Assembly: GCF_002744735.1 (NCBI RefSeq)
Contig: NZ_KZ319340.1
Span: 62,001-126,000, forward strand
Direction of reading: 5' to 3'
Origin: Marinobacter guineae
Lineage (GTDB): Bacteria > Pseudomonadota > Gammaproteobacteria > Pseudomonadales > Oleiphilaceae
Length of the DNA: 64,000 nt
The first letter of the stretch is position 1; every line of letters begins with the position of its first letter. Position numbers and translations under genes: made by a program. Shown here piece after piece: positions 1-8,397 of the stretch. Below the pieces are notes generated by a model. It saw only the letters and a program-made list of their open reading frames with translations. It was not told where the DNA came from and searched no databases.

Positions 1-348
1 ACCAAACACTACCGAGCCAGAGTGACCGGGGTGATCAACGCCCAGGATCAGCTCGTTAACGCTCCGGTGGAGGGCAAACCGGCAACCAGCCGGGTGACAA
101 CACTGAGTGCCAGCGAGACCGACCAGACCTCCCTGGTGCAAGTAAGCATCGAAACCGGACGAAAACACCAGATCCGCCGCCACTTGGCCGGCCTGGGGCA
201 CCCGATCGTCGGCGACCGCCTCTATGGACGACCCGCTCCGGTTCCTTTGCAACTGCTGGCATTCTACCTGGAATTCGACTGCCCGCTGAGCAAGCAACGG
301 GTCACGTTCAGGCTGCCGGACCAATTGGACAGCCTGAAACAGCCTTGA
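1..348 (+). CDS. RluA-family 23S/tRNA pseudouridine synthase, C-terminal part
   Basis: This is the last 115 codons of a gene that begins before the window; the frame is open from base 1. The RluA-family signature GRKHQIRRHLAGLGHPIVGDRLYG-type segment is visible in the middle (the GRKHQIR and GDRLYG elements), which places it in the RluA/RluC/RsuA superfamily that isomerises uridine to pseudouridine in rRNA or tRNA. The catalytic aspartate motif (HRLD) lies upstream and cannot be seen, so the exact target base cannot be assigned. It ends 7 bases from the convergent yicC gene. The family call is firm; the subfamily is not. Confidence 0.85.
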   Translation, partial: TKHYRARVTGVINAQDQLVNAPVEGKPATSRVTTLSASETDQTSLVQVSIETGRKHQIRRHLAGLGHPIVGDRLYGRPAPVPLQLLAFYLEFDCPLSKQRVTFRLPDQLDSLKQP

Positions 349-355
349 TCCGGGC

Positions 356-1222
356 TTACTCCAGGTTCTGCACCTGCTCCCGCATCTGCTCAATCAGCAC
401 TTTCAGATCCACGGCAATGCGGGTCACTCCGGCGTCGATACTTTTGCTGCTCAGCGTATTGGCCTCGCGGTTGAGTTCCTGCATCAGGAAATCCAGCCGG
501 CGACCGATGGCATCCTCACTTTTCAGGGTATCCGCCACCTCACCGATATGGGCATCCAGCCGGTCCAGCTCCTCGGCCACATCGCTTTTCTGGGCCAGCA
601 TCACCATTTCCTGGGTAATCCGATCAGGATCCAGCTCCACCTTCGCTTTTTCAAACCGCTCCCGAAGCGACTTCTCCTGAGCCTCAAGCAACTCCGGCAT
701 GCGAGTGCGCACTTCCGAGACCAACTCAGCCATGGTACTCAGACGATCTTCGAACAAGGGTCGCAACCGCTCTCCTTCACGCTCCCGTACTGACGCCAGT
801 TCTGCAACAGTCTGTTCAAACAGGCCTGTCGCTGCCTCTTTCGCCGGGCCGTAGTCCTGTTCCGGCACCGAAAGCACACCAGGCCAGCGAAGAATATCCA
901 GGGCGTTGATGTGGGCGGGGTTGTCCAGCATCCGGTTGATGTGATTCGCAGCCTCATTGACCGCTTGAGCCATCTCTTCGCTGACCTCAAAGCTCTGGGT
1001 CACATTGTCGGCGGACTGAAGCCGCATGGACACATCCACCTTACCTCGTTTCAGCTGATTCCGAAGCTCCTCGCGAAACCGGTTCTCAAGTTCCCGGAAA
1101 GCTTCTGGCAGACGGAACGAAGGCTCCAGATATCGGTGGTTCACCGTCCGGATCTCGCAGGTCAGCGTACCCCAGTCTCCCTGAGCGTCCTTCCGGGCAA
1201 ATGCGGTCATACTTCGGATCAT
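356..1222 (-). CDS. yicC: YicC family endoribonuclease/stress protein
   Basis: The 288-residue product starts MIRSMTAFAR, the invariant N-terminus of the YicC family, and has the usual family length. YicC-like proteins are reported as RNA endonucleases involved in small-RNA and mRNA turnover and in stationary-phase survival. I chose the ATG at 1222 because a GGAG lies about 6 bases upstream and the family alignment starts there; a 10-codon upstream extension is unlikely. The C-terminal half is strongly helical and charged, with the conserved end segment around DFLMQELNREANTLSSKS. It is divergent from rph, an arrangement also seen in Pseudomonas. Confidence 0.93.
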   Translation of the reverse strand: MIRSMTAFARKDAQGDWGTLTCEIRTVNHRYLEPSFRLPEAFRELENRFREELRNQLKRGKVDVSMRLQSADNVTQSFEVSEEMAQAVNEAANHINRMLDNPAHINALDILRWPGVLSVPEQDYGPAKEAATGLFEQTVAELASVREREGERLRPLFEDRLSTMAELVSEVRTRMPELLEAQEKSLRERFEKAKVELDPDRITQEMVMLAQKSDVAEELDRLDAHIGEVADTLKSEDAIGRRLDFLMQELNREANTLSSKSIDAGVTRIAVDLKVLIEQMREQVQNLE

Positions 1223-1391
1223 GTCGGCTCCGCTTATGGTTAATGGAAACACTCCGAGTCTAACAGGCTCTTAACACCCACGGCGAACCAAACAAAAGGC
1301 CCGGGCCAACGTGTTATACTCCTCGCCCTTTTCGACAATCGATCGACCGGGTCATGCGCCCGGACACCCAATACTGACTTCAGGAAACACT

Positions 1392-2108
1392 ATGCGTCCA
1401 AGCGGCAGAACGCCAGAGCAACCGAGAGATGTTCGAATTACCCGCAACTACACCCGCCACGCCGAAGGCTCCGTGCTGGTGGAATTCGGGGATACGAAAG
1501 TTATCTGTACCGCCTCCGTCGAAAACAAGGTTCCCCCGTTCATGAGGGGCGAAGGTAAAGGCTGGATCACCGCCGAATACGGCATGCTTCCCCGCTCCAC
1601 CGGCAGCCGCATGGGCCGGGAAGCCGCCCGCGGCAAGCAGGGCGGACGCACCGTCGAAATCCAGCGCCTGATCGGCCGCTCTCTGCGCGCCGCCGTAGAC
1701 CTCTCCGCCCTCGGCGAGCACACCATCACCGTAGACTGTGACGTCATCCAGGCCGACGGCGGCACCCGCACTGCTGCCATCACCGGCGGTTGTGTGGCGC
1801 TGGTCGACGCCCTGAACCACCTCGTCGCCGAAAAACGCCTGAAAAAATCACCACTCAAGCAAATGATCGCCGCACTTTCCGTTGGCGTTTATAAAGGCTC
1901 TCCGGTGGTGGATCTGGACTACCCGGAAGACTCCGAAGCGGAAACCGATATGAATGTCATCATGACCGACCAGGGTGGCTTCATCGAAATTCAGGGCACG
2001 GCAGAAGGCGCGCCGTTCGTTCAGGAAGAGCTGGACAGCATGCTGGTACTGGCAAAACAGGGTATTGAGCAGTTGTTTGAGATTCAGAAGGCGGCGCTGG
2101 AAGGGTAA
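1392..2108 (+). CDS. rph: Ribonuclease PH
   Basis: The 238-residue product matches the standard length of RNase PH, the phosphate-dependent 3'-5' exoribonuclease that trims tRNA 3' ends. It begins [16 protein letters not shown] and carries the family blocks [18 protein letters not shown], the arginine-rich [16 protein letters not shown] segment, the [16 protein letters not shown] active-site region, and a conserved end. The ATG at 1392 is selected because the conserved N-terminus starts there; the frame stays open upstream to 1311 but that part is not family sequence. It is followed by a REP-like palindrome and a larger structured repeat, then by convergent crc. Confidence 0.97.
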   Translation: MRPSGRTPEQPRDVRITRNYTRHAEGSVLVEFGDTKVICTASVENKVPPFMRGEGKGWITAEYGMLPRSTGSRMGREAARGKQGGRTVEIQRLIGRSLRAAVDLSALGEHTITVDCDVIQADGGTRTAAITGGCVALVDALNHLVAEKRLKKSPLKQMIAALSVGVYKGSPVVDLDYPEDSEAETDMNVIMTDQGGFIEIQGTAEGAPFVQEELDSMLVLAKQGIEQLFEIQKAALEG

Positions 2109-2126
2109 TTTCGCGGCTGTTTGAGT

Positions 2127-2155
2127 GTCGGATTACGGCTTTCGCCTAATCCGAC
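2127..2155. repeat. REP-like palindrome after rph
   Basis: A short palindrome 19 bases after the rph stop has 9-base arms GTCGGATTA (2127-2135) and TAATCCGAC (2147-2155), extended inward by CGGC/GCC-type pairing around a TTTC loop. This GTCGGATTA...TAATCCGAC core is typical of repetitive extragenic palindromes in many gammaproteobacteria, where they are associated with RAYT transposases. No RAYT gene is present in this window. As RNA it would be a strong hairpin protecting or ending the rph transcript, although no T-tract follows. Confidence 0.7.
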
Positions 2156-2197
2156 CCACGCTGCCAATCCGCCCCGACGGAAAACACTGCAGCCTGG

Positions 2198-2307
2198 GCG
2201 TTGGCGTCGGGCTCTCTGCCCAGACTGTTGGAGGCCATGGATGGCCGGAAACAAGCGTACATGGATGTACTCGCAGCGTGTCTGGGCAGAAAGTCCGACG
2301 CTAACGC
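2198..2307. repeat. Structured intergenic repeat, copy 1 (long inverted repeat with two inner palindromes)
   Basis: Two 27-base arms (2198-2224 and 2281-2307) are inverted complements with three mismatches. They enclose 56 bases with two small palindromes, GGCCATGGATGGCC (2233-2246) and GTACATGGATGTAC (2257-2270), and a linker TCGCAGCGTG before the right arm. The flank just after it contains ACACCCGAA. A second copy with unrelated arms but the same plan lies at 11757-11862. The element fills the space between the convergent rph and crc genes and could fold into a multi-branched hairpin as RNA or a cruciform as DNA. I do not know a name for this family. Confidence 0.8.
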
Positions 2308-2326
2308 TTACACCCGAAGCAGAAGC

Positions 2327-3133
2327 TTAAAAGCCGATTTCGATATCGTAGTCCATGATCACCGGCGCATGGTCCGAGAACCGGGTTGAGCTATCAATCC
2401 AGCCATCCTCGATGGTCTTGCGAATCCCCGGCGTCAGCAGCTGATAATCGACCCGGATACCGGCATTCTTGCGGGAACCCTCCGCCTGCTCCGGCCACCA
2501 GGTGAACTGATTGCTCTGCTTGTTCACCTCACGGAATCCGTCGATACAGCCCATTTCATCAAACAGGCGATCAAGCCAGGCGCGCTCGTGGGGCAGGAAT
2601 CCTGAAAAATCCAGCTTGTGGTACAGCGGGCTGGCGTCGGTTACGTGATGGGCCGTCTGGAGATTGGCGCAGAAAATAAACTGCCGACGCTTGCGAAGCG
2701 TCTTCTGCATATGCAGACCGAAAGACTCCATGAACTCGTCCTTGTGGTCAAGGACCGTCAGGTCGTCTTCACCGATCAGTTCTTCTTCCCGGGCAAGGGC
2801 ACAGGGAGCGAGCACACAGGCCACGGAAACCTTGTCAAAATCGGCCTGAATAAACCGGCCCTCCCGGTCCGCCTGCTCATTAGCGAAGCCGTACATGATG
2901 GCCTTTGGAAAGTGGCGGGTGTAAATGCCCACCCCACCATCCTCGTTCTTCTCGCCATCAATAAAATAGGCCTCGTAACCTTCCGGAATCAGGTTGTAGT
3001 CCTCAATCTCGTAGGCCCGCATGCGATGATCCTGAACGCAGACTACGTCGGCATCCTGCTGCGCCAGCCAGTCGAAAAAGCCCTTTTCAACAGCCTGGGC
3101 GAGGCCATTGACGCTGATTGATACTACCCGCAT
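2327..3133 (-). CDS. crc: Crc, catabolite repression control protein (exonuclease III-like fold)
   Basis: The 268-residue product has the exonuclease/endonuclease/phosphatase fold: it starts MRVVSISVNGLAQAVEKGFF, has DVVCVQDHR in place of the catalytic glutamate block, and ends with RFSDHAPVIMDYD. The usual GDxN catalytic motif is replaced by CANLQTA and the first acidic block is QD rather than QE, as in Pseudomonas Crc, which is not a nuclease but works with Hfq to block translation of catabolic mRNAs. The position between rph and pyrE is the Pseudomonas crc location. An active exonuclease III is the alternative, but the altered motifs and synteny favour Crc. Confidence 0.85.
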   Translation of the reverse strand: MRVVSISVNGLAQAVEKGFFDWLAQQDADVVCVQDHRMRAYEIEDYNLIPEGYEAYFIDGEKNEDGGVGIYTRHFPKAIMYGFANEQADREGRFIQADFDKVSVACVLAPCALAREEELIGEDDLTVLDHKDEFMESFGLHMQKTLRKRRQFIFCANLQTAHHVTDASPLYHKLDFSGFLPHERAWLDRLFDEMGCIDGFREVNKQSNQFTWWPEQAEGSRKNAGIRVDYQLLTPGIRKTIEDGWIDSSTRFSDHAPVIMDYDIEIGF

Positions 3134-3214
3134 ACGTGTTCCCTGATTCGGTTTGTGTGTATGATACCGTTTTTACGCGCTAATTAAAGATCAACACCCG
3201 CCAGAAGCCTTGTC

Positions 3215-3853
3215 ATGCACGACTATCAGCAAAAATTTATTGAATTTGCCATCCGCCGGAACGTACTGCGCTTTGGTGAGTTCACGCTCAAATCGGGTCG
3301 AACCAGCCCCTACTTCTTCAATGCAGGTTTGTTCAATACTGGGGACGACCTGGTTCAGTTAAGCAAGGCCTATGCCGCTGCGATAACACGCAGCGGGCTG
3401 GATTATGACATCATTTTCGGCCCTGCCTATAAGGGCATTCCGTTGGCCACGGTAACAGCAATGGCCCTGGCTACAGACGGTAACAGCAAACCTTTTGCGT
3501 TTAACCGTAAGGAAAAGAAAGATCACGGTGAAGGTGGCAATATTGTTGGCGCACCACTGCAGGGCAAAGTGCTGATCGTCGATGATGTTATTACTGCGGG
3601 CACCGCGATCCGTGAATCCATCGACATTATCCGGGCCGCCGGTGCCGAACCGGCCGGTGTGCTTATAGCGCTGGACCGCCAGGAAAAAGGCAATAGCGAG
3701 CTGTCCGCCATTCAGGAAGTGGAAAAGGAGTTTGGCATTCCGGTGGTGAGCATCATTCGCCTCGAACAGGTTCTGGACTACCTCAAGGCCAACCCGGACT
3801 TCGCCGGGCATGCCGAGAAGGTCGCCAGTTATCGGGATCGTTACGGAGTCTGA
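3215..3853 (+). CDS. pyrE: Orotate phosphoribosyltransferase
   Basis: The 212-residue product converts orotate and PRPP to orotidine 5'-phosphate in pyrimidine synthesis. It has the N-terminal [19 protein letters not shown] block, the [11 protein letters not shown] substrate segment, the flexible loop [10 protein letters not shown] and the PRPP-binding motif [13 protein letters not shown] near residues 118-130. Length and motifs are standard. It is divergent from crc with an 81-base spacer, and only 3 bases separate its stop from the downstream DUF4124 gene, so the two are probably cotranscribed. Confidence 0.97.
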   Translation: MHDYQQKFIEFAIRRNVLRFGEFTLKSGRTSPYFFNAGLFNTGDDLVQLSKAYAAAITRSGLDYDIIFGPAYKGIPLATVTAMALATDGNSKPFAFNRKEKKDHGEGGNIVGAPLQGKVLIVDDVITAGTAIRESIDIIRAAGAEPAGVLIALDRQEKGNSELSAIQEVEKEFGIPVVSIIRLEQVLDYLKANPDFAGHAEKVASYRDRYGV

Positions 3854-3856
3854 TTA

Positions 3857-4510
3857 ATGGCCAATCGTCTGACCGCATTTTCAGCCAGGGCTTGTGCGTG
3901 TGCGCTTATGCTGGGCATTGCGACCCACGCCGCAGCCAACATGTACCGTTACATGGATGAGAACGGCCAGGTAGTGATCAGTAGCACTATTCCCCAGGAA
4001 GCCACCAAACGAGGCTACGATATTCTGGGCAACAATGGCCGCGTGATCGAGACCATTCCTCCCGCTCCCACGGAAGAAGAAATTGCCGCCCGGGAAGCCG
4101 AAAAGCAGCGCCAGAAAGAACTCGCCGAACAGCGTGAGCAAGACAGGCAATTGCTGAAACGCTTCAGTCATCCGGATCAGGCGGTGAAAGCGATGCATCG
4201 AAAGATCCGGGAGCTCAAGGGCCTCATCCAGCTCAAGCAGGGCAACATCTCGGTAATATCCAGCCAGCTGGACAACGAACAGAGCCGCGCGGCCGATATG
4301 GAACGGGCCGGGCGCGACATCCCGGAAGCCACCCTTGAGAAAATCCGGAGGCTGGAGTCACAGATTGGGGATATTGAGCGGGAGATTGCCTCGCAATCCC
4401 AGGAGATCGAGACACTGCAGAAGGCCTTCGAAGCCGATATAGAACGCCTGGAAGAAGTCACGGGCGAGGCCCGGACACTGCCGCTTGAGCCCACCAAAGA
4501 AACAGACTGA
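3857..4510 (+). CDS. DUF4124 domain periplasmic protein with coiled coil
   Basis: The 217-residue protein begins with a signal peptide (hydrophobic stretch to about residue 27, ending ATHAAAN) followed by a short DUF4124 domain (MYRYMDENGQVVISSTIPQE), a small beta fold found at the N-terminus of many secreted proteobacterial proteins. From about residue 72 onward the sequence is highly charged and predicted helical (AAREAEKQRQKELAEQREQDRQ and later heptads), giving a long coiled coil. The biochemical role is unknown. It follows pyrE with 3 bases between and ends at a strong bidirectional terminator. Confidence 0.8.
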   Translation: MANRLTAFSARACACALMLGIATHAAANMYRYMDENGQVVISSTIPQEATKRGYDILGNNGRVIETIPPAPTEEEIAAREAEKQRQKELAEQREQDRQLLKRFSHPDQAVKAMHRKIRELKGLIQLKQGNISVISSQLDNEQSRAADMERAGRDIPEATLEKIRRLESQIGDIEREIASQSQEIETLQKAFEADIERLEEVTGEARTLPLEPTKETD

Positions 4511-4544
4511 GAACCGCGGGCAGTCGTCAAACCTGTCATAAAAA

Positions 4545-4576
4545 AGAAGGGCCTTCTATCAACCGAAGGCCCTTCT
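4545..4576. terminator. Bidirectional intrinsic terminator
   Basis: A perfect 12-bp stem (AGAAGGGCCTTC at 4545-4556 and its complement at 4565-4576) with an 8-base loop lies between the convergent DUF4124 gene and the 11-mer-repeat protein gene. An A-run precedes it and a T-rich stretch follows it, so it can act in both directions. Confidence 0.88.
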
Positions 4577-4616
4577 TTCATTTCACTTACTGATCAAGCG
4601 AGATGCTTCACCGTTT

Positions 4617-5090
4617 TCAGGCAGAAGCAGTGCTGTTCTTGGCAGTAGAAGTCGTTTTCCGGGCTGCCGACTTCTTCAGTCCAGCAGACTTTTTGGCTTC
4701 CTGGGCTGCGCCAGATACTTCAGAGGCAGCTTCATCGGCAGCCTCCGAGACTTCCCCAGTGGCTTTTGAGATGGCTTTGGAAGCATCCCCGGCAGCTTCG
4801 GAGACTGCATCGGCGCCTTGCGCAGCTTCCCTCTCCAGCTTGGCGACCAGGTCACCGGCGAAGTTGCTGAAGCGGCTGTTCAGGCTGCGCAGCTGGTCGA
4901 AGACCTCATCACTATAGCCATAGTAACGCTGGCGAAGAGTCTTCACGCTGTACTCGCGCAACTCACTCTCAAGCTTTTCGGCGTAATTGAATGGCTTCGC
5001 ACTCAGCTTCTTCTGCTGCTCTTCCGCCGCATTGATGCCTTTGTCCACGATTCCCTGAAGCTGCTGCTGGTATGACTTGAGTTTACCCAT
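4617..5090 (-). CDS. Alanine-rich 11-mer-repeat protein with basic tail (LEA- or phasin-like)
   Basis: The 157-residue protein has no signal peptide. Residues 1-90 are helical and charged. Residues 95-138 are four tandem 11-residue units (AVSEAAGDASK, AISKATGEVSE, AADEAASEVSG, AAQEAKKSAGL), the period of LEA group 3 proteins and of amphipathic helices that coat lipid or polymer surfaces. Residues 139-157 form a Lys/Ser/Thr/Ala tail like those of histone-H1-like proteins and PhaF-type phasins. A granule-coat, DNA-binding or dehydration-protection role is possible; none is proven. The ATG at 5090 has AAGGAG upstream, next to a long hairpin (5101-5174). The function is not recognised from sequence alone. 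Confidence 0.7.
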   Translation of the reverse strand: MGKLKSYQQQLQGIVDKGINAAEEQQKKLSAKPFNYAEKLESELREYSVKTLRQRYYGYSDEVFDQLRSLNSRFSNFAGDLVAKLEREAAQGADAVSEAAGDASKAISKATGEVSEAADEAASEVSGAAQEAKKSAGLKKSAARKTTSTAKNSTASA

Positions 5091-5100
5091 ATCGAATCTC

Positions 5101-5174
5101 CTTGATTCCTGATAGTTACAAGGCTCTGCAAATACCGCTGCAACGAGAGCCTTTCTTCGATCTCAGGAATCAAG
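5101..5174 (-). promoter_or_regulatory. Nested hairpin in the leader of the 11-mer-repeat protein gene
   Basis: Perfect 12-base arms CTTGATTCCTGA (5101-5112) and TCAGGAATCAAG (5163-5174) enclose a second perfect 8-base pair of arms AAGGCTCT (5120-5127) and AGAGCCTT (5146-5153). In the minus-strand transcript this forms a long two-stage hairpin whose lower stem runs into the AAGGAG ribosome binding site at about 5098-5103. It may control access of ribosomes or be a protein-binding site in the promoter. I do not recognise it as a known riboswitch class. Confidence 0.6.
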
Positions 5175-5241
5175 TTACGCCCAAAAATTAGAATGTTCAT
5201 ACTAAACGCGGGAATGACCTGATTCGATCTGGCCTTATCAA

Positions 5242-5580
5242 TTACCAGCGAAAAATTACCCAGCTGGGCACCAGCATGTCGGATTCGGTTTCCCGGATCC
5301 AGCCGCCACCATCAGCAGGTACCAGGTAATATTCCGGCCCGACTTCAGGTACAACCTTGATTTCCATTAACTGGCCATTCACCCGGTACTCATAGAAGAC
5401 CTCGTTCTCGCCGGGGCGAATAACAATTTGCGGGCCGTCGCCGGCAGGCTGATAATCGGAAACCACAACGGGCTCCTTCGGTGTTTCCACCGGCGTCTCA
5501 TTCAGCGCGCCCTCTTCCTGGGCCAGAACAGCCAACGGCAAGCAGACGAGCAACAATGCCGGGCAGGCGATTCGTTTCAT
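5242..5580 (-). CDS. DUF2782 domain periplasmic protein
   Basis: The 112-residue protein has a signal peptide (MKRIACPALLLVCLPLAVLAQ) and the DUF2782 pattern: PQIVIRPGENEVFYEYRVNGQLMEIKVVPEVGPEYYLV, with the C-terminal VPSWVIFRW. DUF2782 proteins commonly sit beside polA in gammaproteobacteria, as here, where the gene is divergent from polA with an 87-base spacer. The start at 5580 is chosen because the signal peptide begins there; the frame remains open for 19 codons upstream. The molecular role is unknown. Confidence 0.85.
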   Translation of the reverse strand: MKRIACPALLLVCLPLAVLAQEEGALNETPVETPKEPVVVSDYQPAGDGPQIVIRPGENEVFYEYRVNGQLMEIKVVPEVGPEYYLVPADGGGWIRETESDMLVPSWVIFRW

Positions 5581-5667
5581 TTTCGTGATACCCTTTCGTC
5601 CATCGATTTCAGTACAGAGTTGCATAAGCCAACCCACGCTTCAATCAGAATCCGGACCTGTTTTGAC

Positions 5668-8397
5668 ATGACCAGCAAAAACACCCCACCAGTGGTTCTT
5701 GTGGACGGATCGTCCTATCTTTTCCGTGCTTATCATGCACTTCCACCGCTGACCACCAGCAAAAACCATCCCACTGGGGCTATCAAGGGTGTGATCAGCA
5801 TGATCCGGCGTCTTGAGCAGGATTTCCCCGGTTCAAAGATGGTGGTGGTTTTCGATGCCAAGGGTAAAACCTTCCGGCACGACCTTTATGAAGAGTACAA
5901 GGCAAACCGCCCGCCGATGCCAGATGAACTAGGCTGCCAGATCAAGCCCATCCACGAAATGGTGAAGGCCATGGGCCTGCCCCTGCTGATCGTAACCGGC
6001 GTGGAAGCCGACGACGTCATCGGCACCCTGGCCGATGAGGCCACCAGTAAAGGCATTGATGTGGTGGTGTCCACCGGCGACAAGGACATGGCACAGCTGG
6101 TCAGCGACCATGTCACGCTGATCAACACCATGACCGAAACCCGTATGGACCGTGATGGCGTGGTGGAGAAATTCGGCGTCACACCCGAGCAAATCGTTGA
6201 CTACCTCGCCCTGGTGGGCGACAAGGTGGATAACATCCCCGGGGTTAACAAGTGCGGACCGAAAACCGCCGTGAAGTGGCTGCAGACATACGAGAACCTG
6301 GACAATCTGATTGAGCACGCCGACGAGATCAAGGGCAAGATTGGGGAGTATCTCAGGGAGGCCACTGAAACCTTGCCGTTGAGCCGGGAACTTGCCACCA
6401 TCCGTACCGATGTGGAGCTGGATTTTGGACTGGAAGACCTGAAACTGCGCGAGCAGGACGACAAGAAGCTGCTTGAACTGTTTCGGGAATACGAACTTCG
6501 GAGCTGGATTGCGGAGCTGGAAAACAACGGAGACTCGGCAACAGCAGCCGCCAAACCTGCCAATGAAAATCCGACATCAGAGATCGTCAGAAACTACAGT
6601 GTTATCACCGATCAGAGCGATCTTGACCGCTGGCTGCAACGTCTGACATCCGCCGACCTGTTTGCCTTTGATACCGAAACCACGAGCCTTCGTTATATGG
6701 ACGCCGAGATCGTTGGCGTGTCCTTCGCCATCAAACCCGGTGAAGCAGCGTACGTTCCCCTGGGTCATGATTACATGGGCGCTCCGGACCAGCTCGACCG
6801 AGATGCGGTACTGGAACAGCTCAAGCCGCTGCTCGAAGACCCGGGCCTGGCCAAGGTCGGACAGAACCTCAAGTACGACAAAAATGTGCTGGCCAATCAC
6901 GGCATTTGCCTTGAGGGGATTGCCGAAGACACCATGCTGGAATCCTACGTTCTCAATTCCGTGGGCACCCGGCATGATATGGATAGTCTGGCCATGTACT
7001 ACCTGGGCGAGAAAACCATCAGCTTCGAGTCCATCGCCGGCAAGGGCGCCAAGCAACTCACGTTCAACCAGATCGAGCTGGAAAAAGCTGCACCTTATGC
7101 CGCCGAAGATGCGGACATCACTCTGCGCCTGCACGACGTCCTGAGACCAAAGCTGCTGGAAACCGGCAGGCTGGCGTCTGTTTACGAGGAAATCGACCTG
7201 CCGCTGGTTCCGGTGCTCTCACGCATGGAACAGCGCGGAACCCTGATCAGCGCGAGCACACTGCGCCAGCATAGCCAGGAGCTGGCCGAGCGCCTGGCCG
7301 AACTGGAAAAGGAAGCCCACGACGTCGCAGGCGAGACCTTTAATCTGGGCTCCACCAAGCAACTCCAGGCGATTTTCTACGAGAAAATGGGCTTGCCGGT
7401 CGTCAAGAAGACTCCCAAGGGCGCACCCTCAACCGCCGAGCCGGTGTTACAGGAACTCGCTCACGACTACGAACTGCCGCGACTGATCCTCGAACACCGG
7501 AGCCTGAGCAAGCTCAAGTCCACCTACACCGACACCCTGCCGGAGCTGATTCACCATCGGACCGGCCGGGTGCACACCTCTTACCACCAGGCAGTCACCG
7601 CGACGGGTCGGCTGTCGTCCTCCGAGCCCAACCTGCAGAACATCCCTATCCGCAGCGAGCAGGGGAGGCGGATACGTCAGGCGTTTATCGCTCAGGAAGG
7701 TTACAAACTGGTGGCGGCAGATTACTCCCAGATTGAACTGCGGATCATGGCCCACCTCTCCGGCGACAAAGGACTCCTCACGGCTTTTGAACATGGGGAA
7801 GACATTCACAAGGCAACCGCCGCCGAAGTTTTCGGTGTAAGCCTGGACGACGTTTCGTCGGACCAGCGCCGGAGCGCCAAGGCCATCAACTTTGGCTTGA
7901 TCTATGGCATGTCCGCCTTTGGCCTGTCGCGGCAACTTGACGTTGAACGCAAGCTCGCCCAGCAATACATAGACCGCTACTTCGAGCGTTACCCGGGCGT
8001 ACTGAAATACATGGACAACATCCGCAAACAGGCCCACGACGACGGCTTTGTAGAAACTCTGTTTGGTCGTCGCCTGTATCTACCTGAAATCAACGCCCGA
8101 AACAAACAGCTGCAACAGGCTGCCGAGCGGACCGCCATCAACGCGCCTATGCAGGGCACCGCAGCAGACATTATCAAGCGGGCCATGGTGGATGTAGAAA
8201 ACTGGCTGCTCACCGAGCATGCCGACGAAGCCCGGATGACCATGCAGGTTCACGATGAACTGATTCTGGAAGTGAAGGAATCGGCCCTGGAGAAAATCCG
8301 TAAGGGACTGGTAAAACGCATGTCGGCAGCCGCAGAGCTGGATGTACCACTGCTTGTGGAAGCCGGAGTCGGCGACAACTGGGACCAAGCCCACTGA
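5668..8397 (+). CDS. polA: DNA polymerase I
   Basis: The 909-residue enzyme fills gaps in repair and removes Okazaki primers. All three domains are visible: the N-terminal 5'-3' exonuclease (VVLVDGSSYLFRAYHAL, then the VEADDVIGTLA acidic cluster), a 3'-5' proofreading exonuclease with an intact FAFDTETTSLR motif near residue 333, and the family A polymerase domain (DYSQIELRIMAHLSGD, the O-helix RRSAKAINFGLIYG, and the catalytic MQVHDELILEV). The ATG at 5668 is the family start; the frame is open for 80 codons upstream but that overlaps the divergent DUF2782 gene and is not family sequence. Confidence 0.98.
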   Translation: MTSKNTPPVVLVDGSSYLFRAYHALPPLTTSKNHPTGAIKGVISMIRRLEQDFPGSKMVVVFDAKGKTFRHDLYEEYKANRPPMPDELGCQIKPIHEMVKAMGLPLLIVTGVEADDVIGTLADEATSKGIDVVVSTGDKDMAQLVSDHVTLINTMTETRMDRDGVVEKFGVTPEQIVDYLALVGDKVDNIPGVNKCGPKTAVKWLQTYENLDNLIEHADEIKGKIGEYLREATETLPLSRELATIRTDVELDFGLEDLKLREQDDKKLLELFREYELRSWIAELENNGDSATAAAKPANENPTSEIVRNYSVITDQSDLDRWLQRLTSADLFAFDTETTSLRYMDAEIVGVSFAIKPGEAAYVPLGHDYMGAPDQLDRDAVLEQLKPLLEDPGLAKVGQNLKYDKNVLANHGICLEGIAEDTMLESYVLNSVGTRHDMDSLAMYYLGEKTISFESIAGKGAKQLTFNQIELEKAAPYAAEDADITLRLHDVLRPKLLETGRLASVYEEIDLPLVPVLSRMEQRGTLISASTLRQHSQELAERLAELEKEAHDVAGETFNLGSTKQLQAIFYEKMGLPVVKKTPKGAPSTAEPVLQELAHDYELPRLILEHRSLSKLKSTYTDTLPELIHHRTGRVHTSYHQAVTATGRLSSSEPNLQNIPIRSEQGRRIRQAFIAQEGYKLVAADYSQIELRIMAHLSGDKGLLTAFEHGEDIHKATAAEVFGVSLDDVSSDQRRSAKAINFGLIYGMSAFGLSRQLDVERKLAQQYIDRYFERYPGVLKYMDNIRKQAHDDGFVETLFGRRLYLPEINARNKQLQQAAERTAINAPMQGTAADIIKRAMVDVENWLLTEHADEARMTMQVHDELILEVKESALEKIRKGLVKRMSAAAELDVPLLVEAGVGDNWDQAH

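Noticed and set aside
2121..2389. Short open frames of 62-69 codons between rph and crc
   Set aside because: They run through the REP-like palindrome and structured repeat, so the symmetry rather than coding explains them.
5428..5667. Eighty-codon N-terminal extension of polA
   Set aside because: It is antisense to the DUF2782 gene and lacks family similarity; the standard N-terminus begins at 5668.
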